Source of the DNA: G020354085 sp964629975 | GTDB taxonomy: Bacteria; Pseudomonadota; Gammaproteobacteria; Acidiferrobacterales; Sulfurifustaceae | NCBI GenBank assembly: GCA_964629975.1 | Contig: CAZVUN010000058.1 | Location: forward strand, 1 to 17,020 | Direction: 5' to 3' | Length of the DNA: 17,020 nucleotides | Shown here: positions 1 to 7,609 of the stretch, one piece after another | Layout: every line of letters starts with the position of its first letter | Position numbering within the stretch: the stretch's first letter is position 1 | Translations under genes and position numbers: made by a program | Notes under the pieces: generated by a model | The model's database searches: none | Seen by the model: only the letters and a program-made list of their open reading frames with translations | What the model was told of the DNA's origin: nothing

Positions 1-1
1 G

Positions 2-157
2 TGGTACGCGCGCCGCGGCGACCGGCGCCTGGCAGCGGTGCTCGCGGCCGTGCGCCACCTCGCGCGCTTCGAGCTCCACACCCTGCCGCGCCTGCACAAT
101 CAGCCGGCGCACCGCCTGGCGCGCGCGGCGCTCAGCCGCGCAGCGCGATCTCGTTGA
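2..157 (+). CDS. C-terminal end of an unidentified protein (partial)
   Basis: An open frame enters from the left edge and ends at TGA 155-157, giving about 51 residues. Nearly every third codon position is G or C, which is what real genes in this window show, and the other frames here lack that pattern. The peptide is Arg/Ala/Leu-rich with a helical look (for example LAAVLAAVRHLARFELH). I cannot assign a family from this tail. It converges on the BON-domain gene and overlaps its 3' end by 26 bases. It could be a chance frame in GC-rich DNA; the codon bias makes a true gene end somewhat more likely. Confidence 0.45.
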   Translation, partial: WYARRGDRRLAAVLAAVRHLARFELHTLPRLHNQPAHRLARAALSRAARSR

Positions 158-863
158 TGACGTCGTCCACGCCGGTGAGATACCAGGCGTCGAGTTCTGC
201 CATGCGCCGCTCCTGCGCGGTGCCGGCCAGTCCGGTGAGGGTCACGGTGTGGTTGCGCACGCGCACACCGATCTGGTCGGCATGCACCAGCGGGTCCTTC
301 TCCAGCACGATGCGCACGGCGTCGGCGATCTCGCCCTCGTTGTCCGCCTCCGGTGGCACCACCTCGATTTCGTTCACCACGTCGCGCACGCCCGGCACCC
401 ACCAGGCCAGCGCATCGACCAGACGCTTGTGCGAGAGGCTGAGCGCCCGGCCGTAGAGCTCGACCACCCCGTCGTGCACCACGACATCGATATGGCCGGC
501 CTGGGCATCGGTCGCATCGCGCACGGCGCGCAGCGATCCGTTCTCGCGCACGCGCAACGCACACTCGCGCAGCGCGGGCTCCTGCATCAGCGCATCGAGC
601 AGCGAGGCGCGGATGGCTCCGTCACCGCGCGGTTCCGCGGGCACCACGCGCAGACGGTCGATCACACCCTCCACGCCCTCGACGCCGCTGGCGATCCGAT
701 AGGCGCGCTTCTTGGCGGCGACGTCGGCGACCTCGCCTTCCAGCGTGAGCGAGCGCAGCGCCGGATCGAACTCCACACGAATCGCAAAGCGATGCAGGCT
801 GATGCCGATCTCGCGCTCGAGGGCGGCCTGCACGGCCTTCTCCACGGCGGTTCTCTGCGGCAT
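132..863 (-). CDS. Triple BON-domain protein
   Basis: The 243-residue protein has three consecutive BON-like repeats at roughly residues 8-75, 83-170 and 175-241. Each has the alternating pattern of a variable stretch, a glycine (LEGEV, ELYGRA, LTGLA) and a closing VxGVxxVxNxI-type strand; the repeats end in GVIDRLRVV, VVNEIEVV and DVINEIALR. BON domains are thought to bind membranes or other hydrophobic surfaces and occur in OsmY-type stress proteins. OsmY is periplasmic, but no signal peptide is visible here, so a cytoplasmic location is inferred. ATG 863 is preceded by a strong Shine-Dalgarno sequence (GAAGGAGG). The gene lies 12 bases after the YbaK-type gene and almost certainly shares its message. 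The substrate or partner is unknown. Confidence 0.85.
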   Translation of the reverse strand: MPQRTAVEKAVQAALEREIGISLHRFAIRVEFDPALRSLTLEGEVADVAAKKRAYRIASGVEGVEGVIDRLRVVPAEPRGDGAIRASLLDALMQEPALRECALRVRENGSLRAVRDATDAQAGHIDVVVHDGVVELYGRALSLSHKRLVDALAWWVPGVRDVVNEIEVVPPEADNEGEIADAVRIVLEKDPLVHADQIGVRVRNHTVTLTGLAGTAQERRMAELDAWYLTGVDDVINEIALRG

Positions 864-875
864 GGCAAACCTCCT

Positions 876-1340
876 TCAGTGACTGAACGACAGGTGACGC
901 GCTTCGCCCAGCAGGCGCAGGAAGTCCTCGCCGCTCACGCGGATAAGCTCCTCGTGATCGCCGGCCTCGAAGTAGACCTGCGGCAGGCCGACCAGCGCAT
1001 CGTCAAGGATCGTTTCCATGCCGTACGCCGATCCGACCGGCGGGATGGCGCCCAACGCACAATCCTTGAACACGGGAGCGATGCGCGCCTCCTGCGCGAT
1101 GTGCAGATCACGGTGCAGGCGACGTGACAACGCCGCGACGTCCACGTGCCGGTCGGCGGGCAACACCACCATCACGTAACCGTCGCGGTCGGCGAGCACC
1201 ACGGCCTTGGCCACGGCGCCGGGCGCGATGTGCGCGCTCTCGGCCGTGGACTTGCTGGTTTCGCTGTGGGGGTGGCTGACCACGGCGTAACGGATGCCGT
1301 GGCGCTGCAAGCAACTGAGGACGGTCTGAGCAATCGGCAT
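876..1340 (-). CDS. YbaK/EbsC-type aminoacyl-tRNA deacylase
   Basis: A 154-residue single-domain protein of the YbaK/ProX editing family. These enzymes hydrolyse mischarged aminoacyl-tRNA in trans (for example Cys-tRNAPro or Ala-tRNAPro). Family marks are the N-terminal SETSKSTAESAH segment (26-37), the conserved lysine in GAVAKAVVL (Lys45), and the FKDCALGAIPPVGSAYGM loop (91-108), which carries the GxxPP-G signature. ATG 1340 has AGGAGGT at good spacing. It is the first gene of a two-gene unit with the BON protein. This divergent form (154 residues, Cys at 94) is often annotated only as a YbaK/EbsC family protein, so the exact tRNA substrate is not determined. Two copies of CTAGATCAA upstream may be involved in its regulation. 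Confidence 0.88.
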   Translation of the reverse strand: MPIAQTVLSCLQRHGIRYAVVSHPHSETSKSTAESAHIAPGAVAKAVVLADRDGYVMVVLPADRHVDVAALSRRLHRDLHIAQEARIAPVFKDCALGAIPPVGSAYGMETILDDALVGLPQVYFEAGDHEELIRVSGEDFLRLLGEARHLSFSH

Positions 1341-1378
1341 ACGCCACCTCCTGTCGGGCGCACGACGCTGCGCATCAT

Positions 1379-1422
1379 TAAAACTAGATCAACTGCCGGC
1401 CCCACGCCTTGCGCTAGATCAA
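1379..1422 (-). promoter_or_regulatory. Candidate regulatory region with repeated CTAGATCAA and FNR/Anr-like half-sites
   Basis: CTAGATCAA occurs at 1384-1392 and again at 1414-1422, exactly 30 bases apart. Read as TTGAT-N4-ATCAA (the FNR/Anr consensus), the segment 1409-1422 matches 8 of 10 defined bases (TTGCG-CTAG-ATCAA); 1379-1392 matches 7 of 10. A possible -10 (TTTAAT, 1382-1377 on the minus strand) would put the first box at about -45.5, four bases off the classical -41.5. This region sits upstream of the YbaK/BON pair in an otherwise gene-free 183-base gap. The similarity is seen; regulator binding is inferred. Confidence 0.35.
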
Positions 1423-1511
1423 AAACCCCCTTGCCCCAGCGGCACCGGCGCCGCCGGCCGGTTCGTCCCGGCTGTGTGCGGGCGCCGCTCGGGGCGGAGC
1501 GCGGCGCGCGC

Positions 1512-1517
1512 TATACT
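1512..1517 (+). promoter_or_regulatory. -10 box (TATACT) immediately before a GTG start
   Basis: TATACT matches the sigma70 -10 consensus at 5 of 6 positions. It ends 6 bases before GTG 1524, so a normal start about 7 bases after the box would fall on the G of the start codon. No Shine-Dalgarno sequence is present, consistent with a leaderless message. The -35 region is poor. Confidence 0.5.
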
Positions 1518-1523
1518 GCTGGC

Positions 1524-2117
1524 GTGCACCCGCCTGGCAGCCGCCCGCTGACGCTCTATCTGATGCGCCACGGCGAGACGAACTACAACCTGCGTGGCCT
1601 GTGCAACGACGACCCGCGCGATGACGTGCACCTGACCGACACGGGCCGCCGTCAGGCCGAGCTCGCCGCCGAGCAACTGCGCCACGTGCGCCTCGAACAC
1701 GTGTTCGTGTCCGAGCTGCCGCGCACGCGCGAAACCGCCGCCATCGTCAACCGCCACCACGGCGCGCCCCTGACCGTCCGCGCCGCGCTCAACGACATCC
1801 GCTCCGGTTTCAACGGCCGGCCGGTGGCCGAGTACTTCGCCGCCACCGGGCACGACCGCCTGCACCTGCGCGTCAACGGCGGGGAGTCGCTGCTCGACTA
1901 CCAGGCGCGCGTGTTGCCGTTCCTGGCGGAACTGCAGGCGCGCAGCGAACGCTCGGTGCTCGCCGTCGCCCACGAGGAGACGCTGCGCGTGCTGGTCGCG
2001 CACCTGCGGGGGCTGCCCGCGGCCGAGATGCTCGGGCTGCACTTCGGCAACTGCCAGATCGTGACCTTCACGCTCGCGCCCGCGCCTACAGCCACAGTCC
2101 CACCACCGCCCCCGTGA
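1524..2117 (+). CDS. Histidine phosphatase family protein (phosphoglycerate-mutase-like)
   Basis: A 197-residue protein of the histidine phosphatase superfamily. The phosphohistidine motif is LMRHGET (RHGE at 15-18), followed by the typical LTDTGRRQAE, a SELPRTRETA segment that supplies the second arginine, NGGESLLDYQ, and the second catalytic histidine in LAVAHEETLRVL. All catalytic residues appear present. The substrate cannot be inferred; members include sugar-phosphate, cobalamin-precursor and protein phosphatases. GTG 1524 is chosen because the fold begins at PLTLYLMRHGE and the next ATG (1563) lies inside the active-site motif. The C-terminal tail (APAPTATVPPPPP) is encoded by bases antisense to the end of the nucleoside transporter; the two genes overlap tail-to-tail by 32 bases. 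Confidence 0.85.
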   Translation: MHPPGSRPLTLYLMRHGETNYNLRGLCNDDPRDDVHLTDTGRRQAELAAEQLRHVRLEHVFVSELPRTRETAAIVNRHHGAPLTVRAALNDIRSGFNGRPVAEYFAATGHDRLHLRVNGGESLLDYQARVLPFLAELQARSERSVLAVAHEETLRVLVAHLRGLPAAEMLGLHFGNCQIVTFTLAPAPTATVPPPPP

Positions 2118-3360
2118 GCAGCGTCGCGAGCGTGCCGCTCACGATCGATTTCATGCCGAGACCCACGATCTCGCTGCGCCGTTGCGGCACCAGGGTGCCG
2201 AGCCCGCCGATCAGGATGCCGAGACTGCCGAGGTTGGCGAAGCCGCACAGCGCGTACACCATGATGATGCGCGAACGCTGCGAGAGCGCCTCGGGGGCGA
2301 GCCGGGCGAGCTCGAGGTAGGCGAGCAGCTCGTTGAGCACGGTCTTGGTGCCCATGAGCGCCCCGGCCGCCGGCGCCTCGTGCCACGGGATGCCGATCAA
2401 CCACACGACCGGGGCCATCAGGTAGCCGAGCAGGCGCTCGAGGGTGACGGCGCGCCCGCCCAGCGCGGGCAGCAGCGCGAGCAGGGCATTGGCGAGACTC
2501 ACGAGCGCCACCAGCACGATCAGCATGGCGATGATGTTGGCGAGCAGCTGCACCCCGGCAAGCGCGCCCTGCGTCACCGCGTCCATCGCCCCGTGCGCCT
2601 CCTGCGGCGGCGTCAGCTCCCCGGCCGTGGCCGGCGCCGACGGCGGGATCATCACCGCCGCGACCACCAGGCCCGCGACCACGCTGATGAGCGAGGCCGA
2701 CAGGATGTGGCCCATGGCGTCCGGCACCACCGGGCCGAGCAGGCTCGCGTACAGCACCATGACCGTGCCGGCGATCGTGGCCATGCCGCAGGTCATGACC
2801 GAGAACAGCTCGGCGCGCGTCAGCTGCGCCAGGTACGGACGGATGAACAGCGGCGCCTCGACCATGCCGACGAACACATCGGCGGCGGCACTGACCCCGA
2901 CCGCGCCACCGAGACCGAGCGTCTTGTGCAGCACGCGCGCCACCGCCCGCACCAGCAGCGGCAGCACGCGCCAGTAGAACAGCAGCGACGACAGCGCGCT
3001 CACCACCAGCACCAGCGGCAGCGCGCGAAACGCCAGCACGAAGGTCGTCCCGGCGGCGCTCTCGACGAACGGCGGCGGCGCACCGCCCAGGTAGCCGAAC
3101 ACGAAGGCCGTGCCGGCCGTGGTGGCGCGCTCGAGCGCGCCGAGGGCGCGGTTGAGCGCGAGGAACAGCTCCTGGAACAGCGGCACCTTGAGCAGCGCCG
3201 CCGCCAGCACCAGCATCAGCGCCAGCCCGGCCAGCACGATGCGCCAGGGAAAGCACCGGCGCTGCTCGCTCAGCGCCCAGGCGCCGGCCAGCAACAGCAC
3301 GATACCGAGTACGGCCTGCAGCAGCGGCGTCATGACGGGGTGCGTGGGCGTGGCGCTCAT
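2086..3360 (-). CDS. Concentrative nucleoside transporter (CNT/NupC family)
   Basis: A 424-residue inner-membrane protein with many hydrophobic helices and the hallmark CNT segments: VEAPLFIRPYL (167-177), GMATIAGTVMVLYAS (192-206), GTKTVLNELLAYLEL (337-351) and ALCGFANLGSLGILIGGLG (370-388). CNTs import nucleosides with a cation. Compared with Vibrio cholerae CNT, the ribose-contact residues Glu332, Asn368 and Ser371 correspond to Glu344, Asn376 and Ser379 here. The base-contact pair Gln154-Thr155 corresponds to Met166-Val167, with Glu156 kept as Glu168. Base preference may therefore differ from classical pyrimidine or purine CNTs. Start ATG 3360 has only a weak Shine-Dalgarno sequence; Met10 is an alternative. 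It lies 33 bases after the GGDEF-EAL gene and is probably co-transcribed with it. Confidence 0.92.
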   Translation of the reverse strand: MSATPTHPVMTPLLQAVLGIVLLLAGAWALSEQRRCFPWRIVLAGLALMLVLAAALLKVPLFQELFLALNRALGALERATTAGTAFVFGYLGGAPPPFVESAAGTTFVLAFRALPLVLVVSALSSLLFYWRVLPLLVRAVARVLHKTLGLGGAVGVSAAADVFVGMVEAPLFIRPYLAQLTRAELFSVMTCGMATIAGTVMVLYASLLGPVVPDAMGHILSASLISVVAGLVVAAVMIPPSAPATAGELTPPQEAHGAMDAVTQGALAGVQLLANIIAMLIVLVALVSLANALLALLPALGGRAVTLERLLGYLMAPVVWLIGIPWHEAPAAGALMGTKTVLNELLAYLELARLAPEALSQRSRIIMVYALCGFANLGSLGILIGGLGTLVPQRRSEIVGLGMKSIVSGTLATLLTGAVVGLWL

Positions 3361-3393
3361 GATACCCGCCGCCGCGCGCGCCGCGAAGCGCAG

Positions 3394-6000
3394 TCAATTG
3401 ATGAGCGCGCTGTCCCAGACCATGCGCTCGGCCGGCACCGGGCGCGCGAAATAGAAACCCTGCATCTCGTGGCAGCCGGCATCGCGGATGACGCCGAGCT
3501 GCTCGCGGCTCTCCAGCCCCTCGGCGACCACGTCGAGCTTGAGGCTGCGCGCCATGGCGATGGTGGCGCGCACGATCGAGGCGTCCTCGGCGTCGGTGGC
3601 GACATCGCGCACGAAGCTGCGGTCGATCTTGAGGGCGTGAATCGGGAAGCGCTTGAGGTAGCTCAGCGAGGAGTAGCCGGTCCCGAAGTCGTCGATCGCC
3701 AGGCGCACGCCGCGCGCGTGCAACGCATCGAGCACGCCCTCGGAGCCGTCCTGGTCGTGCATCAGGACGCTCTCGGTGATCTCGAGCTCGAGCGCGTCGG
3801 CATCGAGACCGGAGTCCGCCAGCGCGTGCTCGACGGTTTGCAGCAGCGCGTGGTCGCGGAACTGGCGCGCCGAGAGGTTCACGGCGATACGCAGCGGCAT
3901 GCGCCCGTGTTCGCGCTGCCACGCGCGCGCCTGGGCGCACGCGGTGTGCAGCACCCAGTCGCCGACCGGCACGATCAGGCCGGTCTCCTCCAGCACCGGG
4001 ATGAAGTCCTGCGGCGCGACCACGCCGAGCTCGGGGTGCTGCCAGCGCAACAGCGCCTCGACACCGGTGATGCGTCGCTGCTCGATGTCGATGATCGGCT
4101 GGTAGTGCAGCAGGAACTCGCCGCGCTCGAGCGCGCGGCGCAGGTGGGTCTCGACATTGAGGCGCTCGAACGCTTTGGCGCTCATCTCGGCGGAGTAGAA
4201 CTGAAAGGTGTTCTTGCCGGTCTCCTTGGCGCGGTACATGGCGGCGTCGGCGTTCTTGAGCAGCGTGATCGGGTCGCTGCCGTCGTTCGGATAGAGGCTG
4301 ATGCCGATCGAGCCGGTGACGTAGAGCTCGCGCTTTTCGATCACGAACGGGTGCTCGAGTGTCGCGAGCGTCTTGCGTGCGATCGGCGGCACGTCATGCT
4401 CGGCGGCCAGGTCGGTGAGCAGGATCACGAACTCGTCACCGCCGAAGTGCGCGACCGTGTCGCCCTCGCGCAGGTGGTATTCGAGGCGTCCGCCGAGCTC
4501 GATCAGCAGGCGGTCGCCGATGTGGTGGCCGAGGCTGTCGTTGATGTGCTTGAAGCGGTCGAGGTCGATGAACATGACGGCGAGGCGCCGATCGTGCCAG
4601 CGGGCGCGCGCCAGCGCCTGCTGCAGGCGGTCGAGGAACAGCGCGCGGTTCGGCAATCCGGTGAGCACGTCGTGCTGCGCCAGGTACTGCAGGCGCTCCT
4701 GCGCGGCCATGCGCTCGGAGATGTCGCGTCCGGTCGACACGAAGTGCGTGATGCGCCCGCTGTCATCCTTGAGCGGGGTGACGGTCTTCTCCTCGTAGTA
4801 GAGCGTCCCGTCCTTGCGCTTGTTGATGATCACGTCGCTGAACACCCCGCCCGCGAGGATGGTGCGCCACAGGTCCTGGTAGAGCGCCGGTTCCTGGCGC
4901 CCGGAGTTGAGCAGGCGCGGGTTGCGCCCCAGCACCTCGGCCGCGGTGTAGCCGGTGATCTCCTCGAACGCCGGGTTGACGTACTCGATGACGCCGTCGC
5001 GGTCGGTGATCAGCACGGCGTCGGCGGCCTGCTCGATGGCGTGCGACAGCTTGCGCATCTGCTCTTCGGCGCGCTGGCGCTGGCGCACGTCGCGCACGAC
5101 CAGCAACACCGCGGCCTGGTCGTGCCACACGGTGCGGCTGGCGGTGATTTCGACCGCGACCGGCTGCTGCGCCTTGCTGAGCAGCACGGTTTCGTAGCGC
5201 GCCGCCGCCTCCGCGCGCCCGGCGAGGCTGTCCTCCAGGCGCACGCGCACTTTGGCGCGCTCCGCGGCCGGCACCAGGTCCTCGACCGCGTGTTGCAGCA
5301 ACTCCTCGAGCGAGTAACCGAGCAGATCGGCGGCCCGCTGGTTGACGAACGCCGGGCGCCCCTGCTGCACCACCACGATGCCGTCGTTGGCGTTGGCGGC
5401 GAGTGAGCGCAGGTTCTCCTCGTTCTGGCGCAGCCGCGCCTGGCGGTCGCCCTCGACGCGCTCGCGCTGCCACGCCGCCAGCGCGATCAGCGTCGCCACC
5501 AGGGTGAGCGCCAGCAGCTCGGTCGCAAGCGCAGCACCGAGCGTCCCGCCGCTGCGCGCCCACGCCACCACCCAGGTCACGGCCACGATCGCGGCCACGG
5601 CGCGCAGCGCGCTGCGCAACGCGAGGAACACGCTCACCAGCACCACCGGCACGAGCAGGTAGAAGTAGACCAGGGGGTCGCGCGGGTCGACGATGATCAC
5701 GCCCAGGCAGGCGAGCGTGCTGACCGTCGCGGTCAGGGCGGCGCCCGCCTGATAGCGCCCCTGGCGGGCCAGGTGGTAGGCCGGCAGCAACAGCACCAGG
5801 GCCGCGGCCACGAGCGCGAAGACCGGCCCGAAGTGGGGCACGAACACGAGCTGCACGCCGATCGAGACTGCCCCGCCCGCCATGATCGCGAGCAACAACA
5901 GGGCCAGCAGGCGCGACTGGCGGCGCTGCTCGGGCTCGGTCACGGCATCGAACGGCTCGCTCAGCCGTCGCCAGACTCGCATCCACGTTGCCATGGGCAC
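3394..6000 (-). CDS. Membrane PAS-PAS-GGDEF-EAL cyclic-di-GMP enzyme
   Basis: An 868-residue bifunctional-type protein. About six membrane helices (31-176, no large periplasmic loop) resemble a MASE-like sensor. They are followed by two PAS domains (about 195-305 and 315-430; the second contains VNPAFEEITGYT), a GGDEF domain (440-600) and an EAL domain (610-860). The active sites look intact: GGDEF at 520-524 with the inhibitory RxxD site five residues earlier (REGD, 511-514), EAL at 648-650, ITES, DDFGTG (770-775) and AEGLES. Both cyclic-di-GMP synthesis and hydrolysis are therefore possible; which dominates cannot be read from sequence. Start GTG 6000 is preferred over ATG 5994 because GAGGAG sits 8 bases before the GTG. 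It is the first gene of a probable pair with the nucleoside transporter. Confidence 0.93.
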   Translation of the reverse strand: MPMATWMRVWRRLSEPFDAVTEPEQRRQSRLLALLLLAIMAGGAVSIGVQLVFVPHFGPVFALVAAALVLLLPAYHLARQGRYQAGAALTATVSTLACLGVIIVDPRDPLVYFYLLVPVVLVSVFLALRSALRAVAAIVAVTWVVAWARSGGTLGAALATELLALTLVATLIALAAWQRERVEGDRQARLRQNEENLRSLAANANDGIVVVQQGRPAFVNQRAADLLGYSLEELLQHAVEDLVPAAERAKVRVRLEDSLAGRAEAAARYETVLLSKAQQPVAVEITASRTVWHDQAAVLLVVRDVRQRQRAEEQMRKLSHAIEQAADAVLITDRDGVIEYVNPAFEEITGYTAAEVLGRNPRLLNSGRQEPALYQDLWRTILAGGVFSDVIINKRKDGTLYYEEKTVTPLKDDSGRITHFVSTGRDISERMAAQERLQYLAQHDVLTGLPNRALFLDRLQQALARARWHDRRLAVMFIDLDRFKHINDSLGHHIGDRLLIELGGRLEYHLREGDTVAHFGGDEFVILLTDLAAEHDVPPIARKTLATLEHPFVIEKRELYVTGSIGISLYPNDGSDPITLLKNADAAMYRAKETGKNTFQFYSAEMSAKAFERLNVETHLRRALERGEFLLHYQPIIDIEQRRITGVEALLRWQHPELGVVAPQDFIPVLEETGLIVPVGDWVLHTACAQARAWQREHGRMPLRIAVNLSARQFRDHALLQTVEHALADSGLDADALELEITESVLMHDQDGSEGVLDALHARGVRLAIDDFGTGYSSLSYLKRFPIHALKIDRSFVRDVATDAEDASIVRATIAMARSLKLDVVAEGLESREQLGVIRDAGCHEMQGFYFARPVPAERMVWDSALIN

Positions 6001-6185
6001 GCTGCTCTCTCCTCGTGGTCGGCAGCGCCTGCGGCCTGACCATCCCCGCGGTTCATGGTTGTGCCAGCTCGCTGGCAGACCGCCATCCGCAGCAGGGGCG
6101 CGGCTGCGGTCTGCGGCCGGGCGCGGGGGCGCACGCCACCCGCGCTTCGGCCTGTCCGCCTAAGCATAGTCAACTTGATGGCGGC

Positions 6186-6206
6186 GCCGCAGCCCGCCGC
6201 TGCGGC
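6186..6206 (-). terminator. Hairpin after msrA, possible terminator
   Basis: GCCGCAG (6186-6192) pairs perfectly with CTGCGGC (6200-6206) across a 7-base loop, 22 bases beyond the msrA stop codon. No U-run follows, so intrinsic termination is uncertain. The rest of the 6001-6228 gap contains no gene. An AT-richer island at 6163-6180, with TTGACT on the minus strand, could belong to the promoter of the GGDEF-EAL gene, but no good -10 follows it. Confidence 0.3.
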
Positions 6207-6228
6207 CCCCGGGCCCGCACGGGCAGGC

Positions 6229-6858
6229 TCACAGCGGACAACCGACCCCGGTGCCGCCCAGCCCGCAGTAGCCGCGCGGATTCTTGGCGAGGTATTGCTG
6301 GTGGTAGTCCTCGGCGTAGTAGAACTCGGGCGCCGGGAGGATCTCGGTGGTGATGGGTCCATGGCCGGCCGCCATCAGCGCCACCTGATAGGCGGCGCGC
6401 GAGGATTCGGCCGCGGCCTGTTGCTGAGCGGCGTAGCAGTAGATGCCGGAGCGGTACTGGGTGCCGATGTCATTGCCCTGGCGCATGCCCTGGGTCGGAT
6501 CGTGCGCCTCCCAGAAGACCTTGAGCAGCTGCGCGTAGCTCAGCACCTGCGGGTCGTACACCACGCGCACCACCTCGTTGTGGCCGGTCATGCCGGTGCA
6601 CACCTCCTGGTAGGTCGGGTTGGGAGTGTAGCCGCCGGCGTAGCCGACCTGCGTCGAGTACACGCCGGGCAGCGTCCAGAACTTGCGTTCGGCCCCCCAG
6701 AAGCAGCCCATGCCGAACATGGCGAGCGCGAGCCCCTCGGGAAACGGTGGCGTCATGCGGTTGCCGTTGACGGCGTGCCGTGCCGGCACCGGCAACGGCT
6801 CGCGCCGGCCGGGCAGGGCCTCTTCGGGTTTGGGCAGGTTCATGGTCTTGTGCCACAT
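6229..6858 (-). CDS. msrA: Peptide-methionine (S)-S-oxide reductase MsrA
   Basis: A 209-residue MsrA that repairs the S-epimer of methionine sulfoxide in proteins. The catalytic motif GCFWGAE holds Cys52. Cys198 and Cys207 in the tail CGLGGTGVGCPL are the recycling cysteines, so this is the three-cysteine, thioredoxin-dependent E. coli type. The HAVNG segment before the domain and GHNEVVRVVYDP, HDPTQGMRQGNDIGTQYRS and YHQQYL are all typical. ATG 6858 has GGAG nine bases upstream; Met6 is an alternative start matching the E. coli N-terminus more closely. No signal peptide is present, so the enzyme is cytoplasmic. It follows the methyltransferase gene by 24 bases in the same unit. Confidence 0.95.
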   Translation of the reverse strand: MWHKTMNLPKPEEALPGRREPLPVPARHAVNGNRMTPPFPEGLALAMFGMGCFWGAERKFWTLPGVYSTQVGYAGGYTPNPTYQEVCTGMTGHNEVVRVVYDPQVLSYAQLLKVFWEAHDPTQGMRQGNDIGTQYRSGIYCYAAQQQAAAESSRAAYQVALMAAGHGPITTEILPAPEFYYAEDYHQQYLAKNPRGYCGLGGTGVGCPL

Positions 6859-6882
6859 GCAGACGGTCTCCGGGCGGCGGCG

Positions 6883-7605
6883 CTAGCGGCGAACGAAGCG
6901 CAGGAAATAGTTCTCCTTGAGCATCCGCTCCTCGCCGGTGAAGCGGAAACCCGCCGCCTCGATTTCGCGGATCACGCCGGCCTTGTCGGCACGCACGTGC
7001 TCCATGACCCAGCGCGAGCTGGTGCCGGGGATCTTTTCGTAGTCGATGACGATGAGCGCACCGCCGGCGCGCAGGGCGCGGTGCAGCGAGGCCAGCATCG
7101 ACTGCGGATACTCGAAGTGGTGATAGGTGTCGCACAGGAACACCATGTCGAGCGCGCCCGCCGGCAGGCGCGCGTCGGTCGGGGTGTTGACGATGCCTTC
7201 GACGTTGTCGAGCCCCTGCTCGCGCGCGCTGCGCACGGTGTTGGTGACGAACTCGGGCGCAATATCGACGGCATACACGCGCCCGCGCCGCTCGCCTGGC
7301 GGCGCGCCCTGCACGGCGCGCGCGATCAGGCGCGTGAACAGGCCGGTGCCGGCGCCGACGTCGGCCACCTGCATCCCGGGCGCGAGGCCGAGTGCCGCGA
7401 CGATCGCGCCGCGCTGGTCGTAGACCTCGCGCCCGGCGCGCTCGAACGCACCGACCCATTGCTGGTACTCAGCGCCTTCGTAGTGGCGGTTGATGCCGGG
7501 CGCGACGCTCTGCTCGGCAGGCACTGCCAGCGCGAGGAGCAGCAGCCCCCACGCCAGCGGCCGGGCGAGGCGGGACGGCGGGCGCTTGGCGGCGGCAGGC
7601 GCCAT
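6883..7605 (-). CDS. Class I SAM-dependent methyltransferase with N-terminal signal peptide
   Basis: A 240-residue protein. Residues 1-30 look like a Sec signal peptide: a basic start (KRPPSRLARP), a hydrophobic core (LAWGLLLLALAV) and a VPA-EQ cleavage site. The mature part has a class I methyltransferase fold with motif I VADVGAGTGLFTRL (80-93), an acidic motif II (YAVDIA, 111-116), and LCDTYHHFEYPQSML and LRAGGALIVIDYEK for the later motifs. ATG 7605 is chosen over upstream starts because it lies 4 bases after the DUF488 stop codon and the signal peptide begins there. Export of a SAM enzyme is puzzling, since SAM is cytoplasmic; it may instead be membrane-anchored or have lost catalytic use. 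The substrate is unknown. Confidence 0.8.
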   Translation of the reverse strand: MAPAAAKRPPSRLARPLAWGLLLLALAVPAEQSVAPGINRHYEGAEYQQWVGAFERAGREVYDQRGAIVAALGLAPGMQVADVGAGTGLFTRLIARAVQGAPPGERRGRVYAVDIAPEFVTNTVRSAREQGLDNVEGIVNTPTDARLPAGALDMVFLCDTYHHFEYPQSMLASLHRALRAGGALIVIDYEKIPGTSSRWVMEHVRADKAGVIREIEAAGFRFTGEERMLKENYFLRFVRR

Positions 7606-7609
7606 GGCA

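Noticed and set aside
2182..5406. A 1074-residue open frame on the plus strand
   Set aside because: It is antisense to the nucleoside transporter and the GGDEF-EAL gene, whose domains are intact and certain. The translation is compositionally abnormal (very rich in His, Gln, Arg).
4763..6043. A 426-residue minus-strand frame overlapping the GGDEF-EAL gene
   Set aside because: It is the shifted frame of the same strand, rich in Arg/Gly/Ala, and has no domain; the PAS and membrane segments are in the other frame.
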